In this document: positions 25,893-33,217 of the stretch, piece by piece
Numbering within the stretch: position 1 is the first letter of the stretch
How the letters are laid out: each line of letters begins with the position of its first letter
DNA from: Draconibacterium orientale
GTDB lineage: Bacteria > Bacteroidota > Bacteroidia > Bacteroidales > UBA12170
DNA length: 36,145 nucleotides
Reading direction: 5' to 3'
Assembly: GCA_020718205.1 (NCBI GenBank)
Contig: DYSN01000026.1
Span: forward strand, 1-36,145
The notes under the pieces: model-generated
Told to the model about the DNA's origin: nothing
Seen by the model: only the letters and a program-made list of their open reading frames with translations
Database searches by the model: none
Position numbers and translations under genes: made by a program

Positions 25893-27004
25893 CAGAAATA
25901 TCCCTCCATATAAAAATCGTCGCCTAAAATGCTTCTGCTGATGTTTTTAAGTCTGGGAGCTTCCGATAAAAGCCGCACGCCTTTTCCGGCAAATGATGGT
26001 TTGCTTTGGTATCCGCCAATGATGATGGGAGCAACAAAAGAATACAATTTTTGAGCATGCTTGTGGTGAACAAAACTATAATTCACCGATCCACCGCCTT
26101 CCACCAATATGCTGTCGATGCCATTTTGCCCGAGTTTATTCAGTAAAAACTGAATGTCGACCAAGCCGTCTTTCATGGGACATTCCCACACCTGAACATG
26201 GCTAAATTGCTCATATTCTTTAATTTTCGCCTTGCTTGCCATTCGCGTGGTAGCAATGATGAGTGGAGAAATATCATCCATCACATGCGAATTGAGTGGA
26301 GTCTTTAAGCTGGTGTCGAGGACTATTTTTGTGGGGTTTTTGCTCTCCCTGTCAAGACGGGAAGTCAAATAAGGATTATCGTTTAAAATGGTGTTGATGC
26401 CCACCAGAATTGCAGAATATTCATGCCGAAGCTCGTGAACCTTTTTGCGGCTTATTTCTCCGGTAATCCATTGACTTTCGCCACTGTAGGTGGTGATTTT
26501 GCCATCGAGACTTGAAGCAGTTTTGATCGCAACGAATGGAGTTTTACGAGTGATGAAATGAAAGAATTTTTCGTTGAGTTTGCGGGCTTCATCTTCCAAA
26601 AGGCCGATGGCAACTTCTATCCCTTTCTTTTTCAGTGCTTTAATCCCCTTTCCCGAAACCAGCGGATTGGGATCTTCAGTAGCAATGAATACTTTTTCAA
26701 ATTCTTGGTTGATGATGGCTAAACTGCAAGGAGGCGTTTTCCCGTGGTGGGAGCAAGGCTCCAGATTTACGTAGAGATGAGCACCTTTCAGACTTTCCTG
26801 AGTGTTGTTGATGGCAACAATTTCGGCATGTGGTCCGCCAAAATACTCGTGATAGCCTTCTGCTATTACTTGTCCGTTTTTCACAATTACGGCTCCCACC
26901 ATGGGATTGGGTGCTGTGAAACCGCTGCCCATTGCTGCCAGTTCGATGCAGCGTTGCATCATTTGTTTGTCAAAGCTTGTGAAGCTGTTGTTTTTTTTCG
27001 ACAT
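25892..27004 (-). CDS. ribD: Bifunctional pyrimidine deaminase / reductase
   Basis: A 370-residue enzyme for the second and third steps of the GTP branch. I start it at the ATG at 27004 (MSKKNNSF); an open frame continues to 27064, but that stretch is the riboswitch expression platform. The deaminase half has APNPMVGAVIV, GGPHAEIVAI and the zinc site EPCSHHGKTPPC. The reductase half, from about residue 145, has VAIKTASSLDGKI, SQWITG, VGINTILNDNPYLTSR and ILVEGGGSVNYSF. It is the first gene of the rib operon and should be switched off when FMN is abundant. Confidence 0.95.
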   Translation of the reverse strand: MSKKNNSFTSFDKQMMQRCIELAAMGSGFTAPNPMVGAVIVKNGQVIAEGYHEYFGGPHAEIVAINNTQESLKGAHLYVNLEPCSHHGKTPPCSLAIINQEFEKVFIATEDPNPLVSGKGIKALKKKGIEVAIGLLEDEARKLNEKFFHFITRKTPFVAIKTASSLDGKITTYSGESQWITGEISRKKVHELRHEYSAILVGINTILNDNPYLTSRLDRESKNPTKIVLDTSLKTPLNSHVMDDISPLIIATTRMASKAKIKEYEQFSHVQVWECPMKDGLVDIQFLLNKLGQNGIDSILVEGGGSVNYSFVHHKHAQKLYSFVAPIIIGGYQSKPSFAGKGVRLLSEAPRLKNISRSILGDDFYMEGYF

Positions 27005-27033
27005 AAAAAAAGCCCTCCATATAAAATCAGGGC
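27005..27033 (-). terminator. FMN riboswitch expression platform: terminator touching the ribD start codon
   Basis: On the minus strand GCCCT (27029-27033) can pair with AGGGC (27012-27016) across a 12-nt loop, and seven T residues (27005-27011) follow, running straight into the ATG at 27004. CTGCCCTG (27028-27035, minus strand) is also perfectly complementary over 8 nt to CAGGGCAG at 27183-27190 in the aptamer, so the latter can act as antiterminator. The stem is short, so control at translation is also possible. Confidence 0.7.
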
Positions 27034-27071
27034 AGCAGGGAAACAGATCCGAAAAGAGACCCATTGCCTTT

Positions 27072-27197
27072 GATATCTTCTTTCATCCAGACTTTACTGT
27101 CGGTTTTGGAGTTTCACCAAATCGGTTCTGGTTTTTTGTGGCCAGAAGTCGCGGACTGTAACCGCCGGTAGGGAATTTCACCCTGCCCTGAAGATAT
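27072..27197 (-). promoter_or_regulatory. FMN riboswitch (RFN element)
   Basis: The minus strand carries the conserved RFN core: AGGGCAGGGTGAAATTCCC, then ACCGGCGGTTACAGTCCGCG, and later the GGTGAAACTCC and GTCTGGATGAAAGAAG blocks. The ends pair as the P1 stem (ATATCTTC at 27190-27197 on the minus strand with GAAGATAT at 27073-27080). It lies about 70 nt upstream of ribD on the same strand and binds FMN to shut down the riboflavin operon. Confidence 0.97.
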
Positions 27198-27210
27198 AAT
27201 TTTTAGTCGG

Positions 27211-27218
27211 CAAAGGTA
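27211..27218 (-). promoter_or_regulatory. -7 promoter box of the rib operon
   Basis: Minus strand TACCTTTG matches TAnnTTTG exactly and lies 13 bp upstream of the riboswitch P1 stem, so transcription would begin just before the aptamer. No clear -33 box is seen at 19-21 bp spacing. Confidence 0.6.
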
Positions 27219-27347
27219 TTCCAATTTTGAAGATACTTTGATCCCCAAAGCTTAAATATCTTTAGAAATGGCGATTTATTTGGAACTGGTGTAAATTAAA
27301 TAGTCATAATTGGTCATAATAAGAAGGCATGATAAATGATTATTGTT

Positions 27348-27355
27348 TATATTTG
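27348..27355 (+). promoter_or_regulatory. -7 promoter box of the XRE-type gene
   Basis: TATATTTG is an exact TAnnTTTG match, 18 bp before the ATG at 27374. It supports that start over an upstream in-frame ATG at 27329, which would lie before the expected transcription start. Confidence 0.55.
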
Positions 27356-27373
27356 TCTCATATATTGAGATAT

Positions 27374-27565
27374 ATGAATAGAATAAAAGAGGTTATTGAC
27401 GAAAAGGGTATCAAGCAGGTTTGGTTGGCTCATAGGTTGGGGAAGAGCTATAATATGCTCAATTCCTATGTTCAAAACAGAAGACAACCAAGCATTGAAG
27501 TATTGTACCAAATTGCTGAAATTCTTGATGTTGATGTAAAAGATTTATTGGTTTCAAATAAATAG
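27374..27565 (+). CDS. Small XRE-family helix-turn-helix regulator
   Basis: A 63-residue protein that is almost entirely one HTH_3 domain: IKQVWLAHRLGKSYNMLNSY forms the recognition unit and RRQPSIEVLYQIAEILDVDV the following helices. The ATG at 27374 is chosen because it matches the normal family N-terminus (MNRIKEVIDEKG) and follows the -7 box. Such short regulators often accompany restriction-modification or toxin genes, but none is present here; the only downstream gene, 2 bp away, is a truncated oxidoreductase. Its target is unknown. Confidence 0.88.
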   Translation: MNRIKEVIDEKGIKQVWLAHRLGKSYNMLNSYVQNRRQPSIEVLYQIAEILDVDVKDLLVSNK

Positions 27566-27567
27566 TT

Positions 27568-28053
27568 ATGTGTAATTATTCAAATATAATTTCCGGAGAT
27601 GTTCTTTTCTCTTCTTTGGGAACCACTTTGAAAAAAGCAGGAAGCAAGGATGCCCAATGGAAAATTGATTATACCTATCAGTACGAAGTGGCAAAAATGG
27701 CCAGATTGAATGGCGTGAAGACTGCTGTGCTTGTGTCGTCAGCCAATGCAAGTGCCAATTCATCCATTTTTTATTCTCGCATGAAAGGCCAATTGGAAGA
27801 TGATATCATCAAACTTGGATTTGATTCTACCTACATTCTTCAGCCCAGCGTTTTAGATGGCGATAGGAAAGAGAAAAGAGCGGGAGAAAAAATGGCCATT
27901 CAGGTTGGACATTTCTTTAGTAAATTAGGTATTCTGAGAAAATATCGGCCTGTTCCCGCCAGAAAAGTTGCTGAAAAAATGATTTGGTTTGCTTTGGCCA
28001 AAAACCAGGAAAAAGTGGTTTATATAAAGCTCGACGAGATTTTCAAAGTGTAA
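27568..28053 (+). pseudogene. 5'-truncated NAD(P)-binding oxidoreductase (HTATIP2/YbjT-like)
   Basis: A 161-codon open frame beginning at ATG 27568. From about residue 8 it reads like the middle and end of a short NAD(P)-binding Rossmann protein: SGDVLFSSLGTTLKKAGS, VDYTYQYE-like DYTYQYEVAKMARLNGVKTA, VLVSSANASANSSIFYSRMKGQ (with the YxxxK-like YSRMK), and ILQPSVLDGDRKE. Full members are about 215 residues and begin with a nucleotide-binding GATGLVG-type loop; here some 60 residues including that loop are missing, and the same frame is closed by a stop just upstream (27559-27561). The XRE gene occupies the place of the lost 5' end. It may be a remnant or a coupled short protein without cofactor binding. 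Confidence 0.7.
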
Positions 28054-28076
28054 TCGAAATGCTTTAATAAAAATAT

Positions 28077-28111
28077 AAAAGCCTGTTTATCAATTGATAA
28101 ACAGGCTTTTT
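28077..28111. terminator. Bidirectional terminator between the oxidoreductase remnant and sodB
   Basis: AAAAGCCTGTTTATC at 28077-28091 and its exact complement at 28096-28110 enclose AATT, giving a 15-bp stem with A/T tracts at both ends. It lies 24 bp after the plus-strand stop and 13 bp after the minus-strand sodB stop, so it serves both converging genes. Confidence 0.92.
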
Positions 28112-28124
28112 AAATGATAAAAAT

Positions 28125-28709
28125 CTATAGGTTTTTGTTTGCAAATTCCCAGTTCACAATATCCCAGAATCCTTCCACGAATTTTGGGCGGGCATTACGG
28201 TGGTCAATATAATAAGCATGTTCCCAAACATCAATGGTTAAAATGGGTTTTGATGCTGAGATGATTGGAGTATCGGCATTGCTGAAAGGTTTGATGGAAA
28301 GTTTTCCATTTTCATCAGCTACCAGCCAAACCCAACCACTACCAAAAAGTTTTACTGCGGCATCGGAGAATTGATTTTTAAAGGTCTCAAAACTTCCAAA
28401 ATCGCGGATAATTCTATTGGCCACATCTCCTGAAGGAGCGCCACCGCCATTGGGCGACAAGCAATTCCAGAAAAAACTGTGGTTATAATGTTGCGCTGAG
28501 TTATTAAATACTCCGGTTAATTTTTCCTGAGCACTTTTCGAAATCACTTCTTCCAGCGATAGTTCAACCATTGGAGTGTCTTTAATCAGATTATTCATGT
28601 TGTTAACGTAGGCATTGTGGTGTTTTCCATGGTGGAAATCGAATCCTTCTTCGCTGATTACAGATCCAAAGCCTTTTTTGTCGTAGGGCAATTCGGGTAA
28701 AATATGCAT
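28125..28709 (-). CDS. sodB: Iron superoxide dismutase
   Basis: A 194-residue Fe/Mn-type superoxide dismutase that turns superoxide into hydrogen peroxide and oxygen in the cytoplasm. The metal ligands are visible: His26 in FDFHHGKHHNAYV, His77 in NHSFFWNCL, and the Asp/His pair in DVWEHAYYIDHRNA. Gln73 in NNSAQHYNHSF occupies the position of Gln69 of E. coli FeSOD, and GGGAPSG follows, both favouring the iron form; some Bacteroidota enzymes accept Mn as well. A -7 box lies just upstream at 28745 and a terminator at 28077. Confidence 0.95.
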   Translation of the reverse strand: MHILPELPYDKKGFGSVISEEGFDFHHGKHHNAYVNNMNNLIKDTPMVELSLEEVISKSAQEKLTGVFNNSAQHYNHSFFWNCLSPNGGGAPSGDVANRIIRDFGSFETFKNQFSDAAVKLFGSGWVWLVADENGKLSIKPFSNADTPIISASKPILTIDVWEHAYYIDHRNARPKFVEGFWDIVNWEFANKNL

Positions 28710-28744
28710 AGCTATTTGTTTTAAAGTTTTTAATATTTATGAAA

Positions 28745-28752
28745 CAAAAATA
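28745..28752 (-). promoter_or_regulatory. -7 promoter box of sodB
   Basis: Minus strand TATTTTTG matches TAnnTTTG exactly, 35 bp before the sodB ATG. TTTG (CAAA at 28776-28779) lies 23 bp upstream, slightly wider than the usual 19-21 bp. Confidence 0.55.
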
Positions 28753-28811
28753 GGGGACTTTAGTCTGTAAATCCCCAAATAAGATATATTTAACGATTCA
28801 AAGCTGATGTA

Positions 28812-29504
28812 TTATTGTGAGTCCATCAGGTTTTTAATATCCTTGGGCTGCAGATAAATTGACTGTTTAAATTTCTTGTATTTAGCTGATGCACAAGATT
28901 TATTGATCACAAAGTCAGACCAGTCGAACAATGGCCAGCCCAATCCATTTCTAATGGTCAATGCATCAATCTCCTTTTCGAAATTGGCAAGTCTTCTTTT
29001 TGAAAATCGGGCAAAAACTAGCTCGACCATTTTTAAAAAATTTCGGGTTTCATAATCTTTAATATGAGCCAATTCGTGACCAAAAAGGCCTATTTGCGCG
29101 TTCAGCGAAGCATTTTTTAATTGTATGACGCTGTCGGCCAATGAGTTGTTGATGCGGATGATGTATTTTCTGTGGTCCCGATTTCTAAAAAGTGTAGAGC
29201 CAATGGTTGGACGGGCATTACAAGTTGTCCTAAGTTTTTGCTCTTTGAACTCAATTTGAGTATTTTTTAACTCAGGATAATGACTCAATGCAATGAAAAC
29301 TGACAGCTCATAGGCAGAATCAATGGGCGTTGGTAAGAATCCTTCCTGTTTCAGGCTATCTAATTTCTGAGCATAAAACATGCTATCTAAAAATCGGATT
29401 TGATGAACTGCTTGCGAAGAGACATTTTGAGATAAAAGAATTAATACCAGATAGATATAATACTTTATCTGAATAAAAAATCCATATAGAATTGGCCTTT
29501 TCAT
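28812..29504 (-). CDS. Exported protein with HELAH zinc-metallopeptidase motif, family not recognised
   Basis: A 230-residue protein with an N-terminal hydrophobic segment (about 9-25) ending in LSQNVSSQ, a likely signal peptide, so it is probably periplasmic. The centre has GLFGHELAHIKDYE: His143, Glu144 and His147 fit the HExxH zinc site. A downstream EKEIDALTIRNG (Glu178, Asp180) resembles the third-ligand region of M48-type peptidases. These features suggest a small secreted metallopeptidase, but overall similarity to a named family is not visible to me. It stands alone between sodB and the peroxiredoxin, with no close partner. Confidence 0.7.
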   Translation of the reverse strand: MKRPILYGFFIQIKYYIYLVLILLSQNVSSQAVHQIRFLDSMFYAQKLDSLKQEGFLPTPIDSAYELSVFIALSHYPELKNTQIEFKEQKLRTTCNARPTIGSTLFRNRDHRKYIIRINNSLADSVIQLKNASLNAQIGLFGHELAHIKDYETRNFLKMVELVFARFSKRRLANFEKEIDALTIRNGLGWPLFDWSDFVINKSCASAKYKKFKQSIYLQPKDIKNLMDSQ

Positions 29505-29597
29505 TAGATAAAAGTACTAAAAATGCGACACATCTATCTAAAAGTCTAAAGAAAATAATCAAGGATAGAATTTAAAAGCCAGTTTTTTTTGGGGAGC

Positions 29598-30338
29598 TTA
29601 TATTTGTTGCTTCAGTATTCTCATGGCTTCTTCAACATGCTTTTCGGCATTCATCTGACTGTTGAAAGTGAAAATAACTTTCCCTTCCTTGTTGACAATG
29701 TAGGTTACCCTTCCCGGAAGCAAGCCAAAAAAACTGGTTGGAACCCCAAATTGTTTCCTGATTTTATTGCCATCATCGGCCAATAGAACGAAGGTAAGGT
29801 GGTATTTGTCTGCAAAAATTTTGTGACTTTCCGATGATTGTCCGCTAATTCCAATTACTTCGGCATCGGCATCAATAAAATCCTGATACATGTCCTGAAA
29901 GGAGCAGGCTTCTTTGGTACAGCCCGGAGTGTCGTCCTTGGGGTAGAAATAGATAACTAAGTTTTTTTTGCCAATGAGTTTAGAAATGTCAAAATCGTAG
30001 CCGTTTTGGTCTTTTAGCGTGAATGATGGGATTTTACTTCCCAGTTCTATTTTATTCATGGTTTCTGTGTTTTGATTAAATATTAAATAAGCTGCAAAAA
30101 GCAAAGTATAAACCGTCAGGTAGAATCGATAGAAGTTTCTAAAGCGGATATAGGACGGGTTTTGTGGAAAAATATTACCAATTAAAGCCCTGATTTCTTT
30201 GAAAAAAACTGGTTTAATGTTGATGGTCCAGCTTTGGGTCTCGTAAACTAATTTTCTGAATTTGCTTCGGTAAATTCCCAACGGCAGTCCCCAAACCACA
30301 AAAAGAATAAACCATAAATTCTTGATTATCCATTCCAT
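29598..30338 (-). CDS. Peroxiredoxin (BCP/PrxQ type) with N-terminal two-helix membrane segment
   Basis: One uninterrupted 246-residue frame. Residues 1-93 are a membrane module with two hydrophobic helices at about 6-22 and 70-88 and a basic middle (RSKFRKLVYET). Residues 94-246 are a complete PrxQ peroxiredoxin: MNKIELGSKIPSFTLKDQNG, then DDTPGCTKEACSFQD with the peroxidatic Cys140 and resolving Cys145. It would reduce hydroperoxides at the cytoplasmic face of the membrane. An internal ATG at 30059 (Met94) could also start a soluble peroxiredoxin, so the membrane part may instead be a separate small gene. It lies 21 bp after the DUF1295 gene and likely shares its transcript. Confidence 0.87.
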   Translation of the reverse strand: MEWIIKNLWFILFVVWGLPLGIYRSKFRKLVYETQSWTINIKPVFFKEIRALIGNIFPQNPSYIRFRNFYRFYLTVYTLLFAAYLIFNQNTETMNKIELGSKIPSFTLKDQNGYDFDISKLIGKKNLVIYFYPKDDTPGCTKEACSFQDMYQDFIDADAEVIGISGQSSESHKIFADKYHLTFVLLADDGNKIRKQFGVPTSFFGLLPGRVTYIVNKEGKVIFTFNSQMNAEKHVEEAMRILKQQI

Positions 30339-30359
30339 AGCTTTTTATTTTTTAGGAAA

Positions 30360-31136
30360 TCAGGGGAAAAATACAGGTGTTTTTCTGATATACTCATCAT
30401 AACCTGGTTTTGTTTTGGTTAATGATTTTTCCAATAAACTCAACCCCGAAACCTTTAGAAGCAGCAAATTCATTAAAACTGCACTAAGGACAGGCAAATA
30501 GCAATGATTGGCCACCGAAAACAGAGCGAAGCCTATCCATTGAAAACCATCGCCAAAATAGTTGAGATGGCGTGTATATTTCCAAAATCCTGTATTCAAT
30601 ATTTTTCCTTTGTTGGTGCTGTTGCTTTTAAACTGGCTGAGCTGATAATCGCCACCGGCTTCGAATATAAATCCAACAATCCAAACCAACACAGCCACAA
30701 AATCTATCCATTCTAAATGACTGGAGTTATAATTATTAGAAACCATAGCGCCCAGTAAAGGGGCCGAAATTAGCCACATCAAAATGCCCTGAAGAAGAAA
30801 AACCTGAAAATAACTAACCCACCAATAGCGATGCTCTCCATAGTCTTTTCTGAATTTCTGATAGCGAAAATCTTCGGGCTTGCCTAAATTTCTTATCCCC
30901 AAATGTAGCGAAAGTCTTAATCCCCAAATGGTTACCAATGTGGCCACTAAAAGCGGACGAGGTTCGAAACTTAGACTAGATAATACATAAAACCAAACCA
31001 AAATTGCAAAACCTGTTCCCCAAAAAGGATCGACAATGGAAGCATTTTTTTTAATTACGCTTACCACCCAAAGTGCTGTCATTAAAATTAGGGTAAGTCC
31101 CAAGGCCTGAAAATATATCGATTGAAATGTCATCAT
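30360..31136 (-). CDS. DUF1295 integral membrane protein (steroid 5-alpha-reductase-like)
   Basis: A 258-residue membrane protein with about six or seven hydrophobic helices. Family marks are DPFWGTGFAILVW, the RYQKFRKDYGEHRYWWVSYF loop, the C-terminal TGFWKYTRHLNYFGD motif and the tail SLTKTKPGYDEYIRKTPVFFP. DUF1295 proteins belong to the steroid-reductase/isoprenylcysteine-methyltransferase-like fold and are thought to act on lipids, but the reaction is not established. Starts at 31136 and 31133 are both ATG. It is first in a two-gene unit with the membrane peroxiredoxin, 21 bp apart. Confidence 0.9.
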   Translation of the reverse strand: MMTFQSIYFQALGLTLILMTALWVVSVIKKNASIVDPFWGTGFAILVWFYVLSSLSFEPRPLLVATLVTIWGLRLSLHLGIRNLGKPEDFRYQKFRKDYGEHRYWWVSYFQVFLLQGILMWLISAPLLGAMVSNNYNSSHLEWIDFVAVLVWIVGFIFEAGGDYQLSQFKSNSTNKGKILNTGFWKYTRHLNYFGDGFQWIGFALFSVANHCYLPVLSAVLMNLLLLKVSGLSLLEKSLTKTKPGYDEYIRKTPVFFP

Positions 31137-31169
31137 AGTTGAGTTTTGGTTTCATTGAGTTAATTGGGA

Positions 31170-31177
31170 CAAAAGTA
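31170..31177 (-). promoter_or_regulatory. -7 promoter box of the DUF1295-peroxiredoxin unit
   Basis: Minus strand TACTTTTG is an exact TAnnTTTG match, 33 bp before the ATG at 31136. A TTG lies about 23 bp upstream (CAA at 31201-31203). Confidence 0.5.
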
Positions 31178-31277
31178 GTTATTAAAGATGCCATAAGTCA
31201 CAATGCCAACATATCTATTTTGTTAACGAATTGTTTAATTGTTATATAAATTCATTAAACAAAACCTGCAAATCAAG

Positions 31278-31285
31278 TAACTTTG
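31278..31285 (+). promoter_or_regulatory. -7 promoter box of the secreted subtilisin gene
   Basis: TAACTTTG is an exact TAnnTTTG match. Transcription would begin near 31292, which excludes the open frame upstream of the ATG at 31375 as coding sequence. The -33 position holds TTAA, a poor match. Confidence 0.5.
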
Positions 31286-31374
31286 TTAACCAATCGCCAA
31301 ACAGGACAACTACATTGGCTTCCACTTGTTTTCTCAATACATTTATTATTAATTTTGACAAAAAATTATTGAAT

Positions 31375-33036
31375 ATGAAGAAGTTTTTCACCATTGGTTT
31401 GGTTTTACTCATAACCTTAAATTCCATGGCACAGGATGTATATAAATTTGCCATTCATTTTAGCGATAAAAACAATTCTGAATTTTCGCTCAGCAATCCT
31501 TCAGCGTTTTTGTCGACACGAAGTATCGAGCGACGGGAAAAGTTTAATATATCACTTGATAGTACCGACCTCCCTGTGAACGATTCTTACATTCAATCGG
31601 TGTTGAATGCTACCACCGATGCTCAATTTATAATAGAAGTTAAATGGCTCAATGCCATCGTTATATCGCTTACTGACAGTAGCAATATCGAAGCCATTGC
31701 TGCATTGCCCCATGTTAAAAATGTGGTAAAGGTCTTTAGGCCAAACCCCAATGGCGTTCCATCGAAAAAAATGGATTACGAGATTTCCGACGAGAATTTT
31801 TTAGGGGAATTTAAATCAGCTCTTGCATACGACAGCAGTTTTTACGGTGGCGGATGGGTTCAGATAAGTCAGCTGAACGGGCAAAAACTCCACGAATTGG
31901 GCTATAAAGGCGCCGGAATACAAGTTGCCGTGCTGGATGCGGGTTTTATTGGTGTTGACCAAAGAACTATTTTTCAGCATCTCTGGGATAATGGTCAAAT
32001 TCTTGGCACGGCCAATATGGTAACTCCCGGTATGTCGGTATTTGCCGATCACAGCCATGGAACTGCAGTTTTAAGCACCATGGGTGGATATTGGGAGGGC
32101 ATGTTGGTAGGAACAGCCCCCGATGCTGATTATTGGCTTATCAGGACAGAAGATGGAGCCACAGAATTCCTAATAGAGGAGTACAATTGGGTAGCTGGTG
32201 CAGCTTTTGCCGATAGTGTTGGTGCCGATGTGCTGAATACTTCCCTCGGCTACACCACCTTCGACGACATTACCATGGATCACACCTGGGACGATTTAGA
32301 TGGTCATTCTACCATCATTACCCAAGGCGCTAATCTGGCCTATGCGAAAGGCATGATTGCGGTTAACAGTGCCGGCAATTCAGGAACTTCATCCTGGCGA
32401 TATGTAGGTGCACCCGCCGATGGAGTCAATGTGTTTAGCATTGGTGCCATTGACGGTGAAGGAATTATTGCACCATTCAGCAGCCATGGTTTCCCCTGGA
32501 GCGATATCGTGAAACCCAATGTTGTGGCACGCGGTGCATCGGCTTATGTGGCTTCCTCTGTGGTAGATATGGTAGGTCCTTCGAGTGGAACTTCATTCTC
32601 GTCGCCCATATTAGCGGGAATTACAGCTGCTTTATGGTCAGCCGATCCCACACAAAGCCCTAAAATGATTAAACAAGCCATTGAATATAGTTCAGATAAA
32701 TTTATTCAGCCCGATACGCTCTATGGTTATGGTTTGCCGGATTTCGAAGAAGCATTGAATATTCTTGGAATACAAAATCCAGGGGATGCATCCGGCAATA
32801 TAATCTTATCGCCAAACCCAACCCACGATTTCATAACCGTTGATGGTGACATTTTTGACAACAGCCAGAGGTATTACAGAATCATGGATATAAAAGGGCA
32901 GGTGCTGATTCAGAATCAAATTTCCAGCGGCCGGCAAACGCTCACTCTTGATGTGAGCCAACTTTCTTCAGGCATCTATATCTTAGAGATAATTGCCGGG
33001 AAAAAGTCAGACAAAGTGAAATTTAGCAGAATTTAA
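31375..33036 (+). CDS. Secreted S8 subtilisin-like protease with T9SS sorting domain
   Basis: A 553-residue exported protease, started at ATG 31375 where the signal peptide MKKFFTIGLVLLITLNSMAQ begins. Residues about 22-125 form a propeptide-like region with LSTRSIERREKF. The S8 triad is complete: Asp188 in VAVLDAGF, His228 in DHSHGTAVLS and Ser407 in GTSFSSPILAG, with Asn335 in NSAGNSG for the oxyanion hole. Residues about 480-553 are a type A T9SS domain (LSPNPTHDFITVDGD … GIYILEI), which sends the protein across the outer membrane by the type IX system. It probably degrades external protein; the substrate is unknown. It is a single gene between the divergent DUF1295 unit and rlmB. Confidence 0.93.
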   Translation: MKKFFTIGLVLLITLNSMAQDVYKFAIHFSDKNNSEFSLSNPSAFLSTRSIERREKFNISLDSTDLPVNDSYIQSVLNATTDAQFIIEVKWLNAIVISLTDSSNIEAIAALPHVKNVVKVFRPNPNGVPSKKMDYEISDENFLGEFKSALAYDSSFYGGGWVQISQLNGQKLHELGYKGAGIQVAVLDAGFIGVDQRTIFQHLWDNGQILGTANMVTPGMSVFADHSHGTAVLSTMGGYWEGMLVGTAPDADYWLIRTEDGATEFLIEEYNWVAGAAFADSVGADVLNTSLGYTTFDDITMDHTWDDLDGHSTIITQGANLAYAKGMIAVNSAGNSGTSSWRYVGAPADGVNVFSIGAIDGEGIIAPFSSHGFPWSDIVKPNVVARGASAYVASSVVDMVGPSSGTSFSSPILAGITAALWSADPTQSPKMIKQAIEYSSDKFIQPDTLYGYGLPDFEEALNILGIQNPGDASGNIILSPNPTHDFITVDGDIFDNSQRYYRIMDIKGQVLIQNQISSGRQTLTLDVSQLSSGIYILEIIAGKKSDKVKFSRI

Positions 33037-33217
33037 AAATGGTTATTTTTCAGCATAAAAAACTGGAAATTAACTTATCAATTTGGTGAATTCCTTGAAA
33101 ATAAATTTTTCCTTAGTGGATTTGCTTTTGGTAATGAATGAATCCATTATTCATATTAATCACTTATCCCCGCATTTTTAAAAACTATTTTTCTACTTTT
33201 ACAAAAATATTGCCAAT

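Noticed and set aside
27005-27064. N-terminal extension of RibD by 20 residues
   Set aside because: The stretch is the riboswitch expression platform with terminator and antiterminator pairing; RibD homologues start near the ATG at 27004.
26901-27161. Plus-strand open frame over the 5' end of ribD and the riboswitch
   Set aside because: It runs through the conserved RFN element on the opposite strand, so it is not coding.
27374-27565. XRE gene as evidence of a prophage or restriction-modification island
   Set aside because: No phage, methylase, toxin, integrase or attachment-site sequence accompanies it.
31231-31374. 48-codon upstream extension of the subtilisin gene
   Set aside because: It precedes a clean signal peptide at 31375 and contains a perfect -7 promoter box at 31278.
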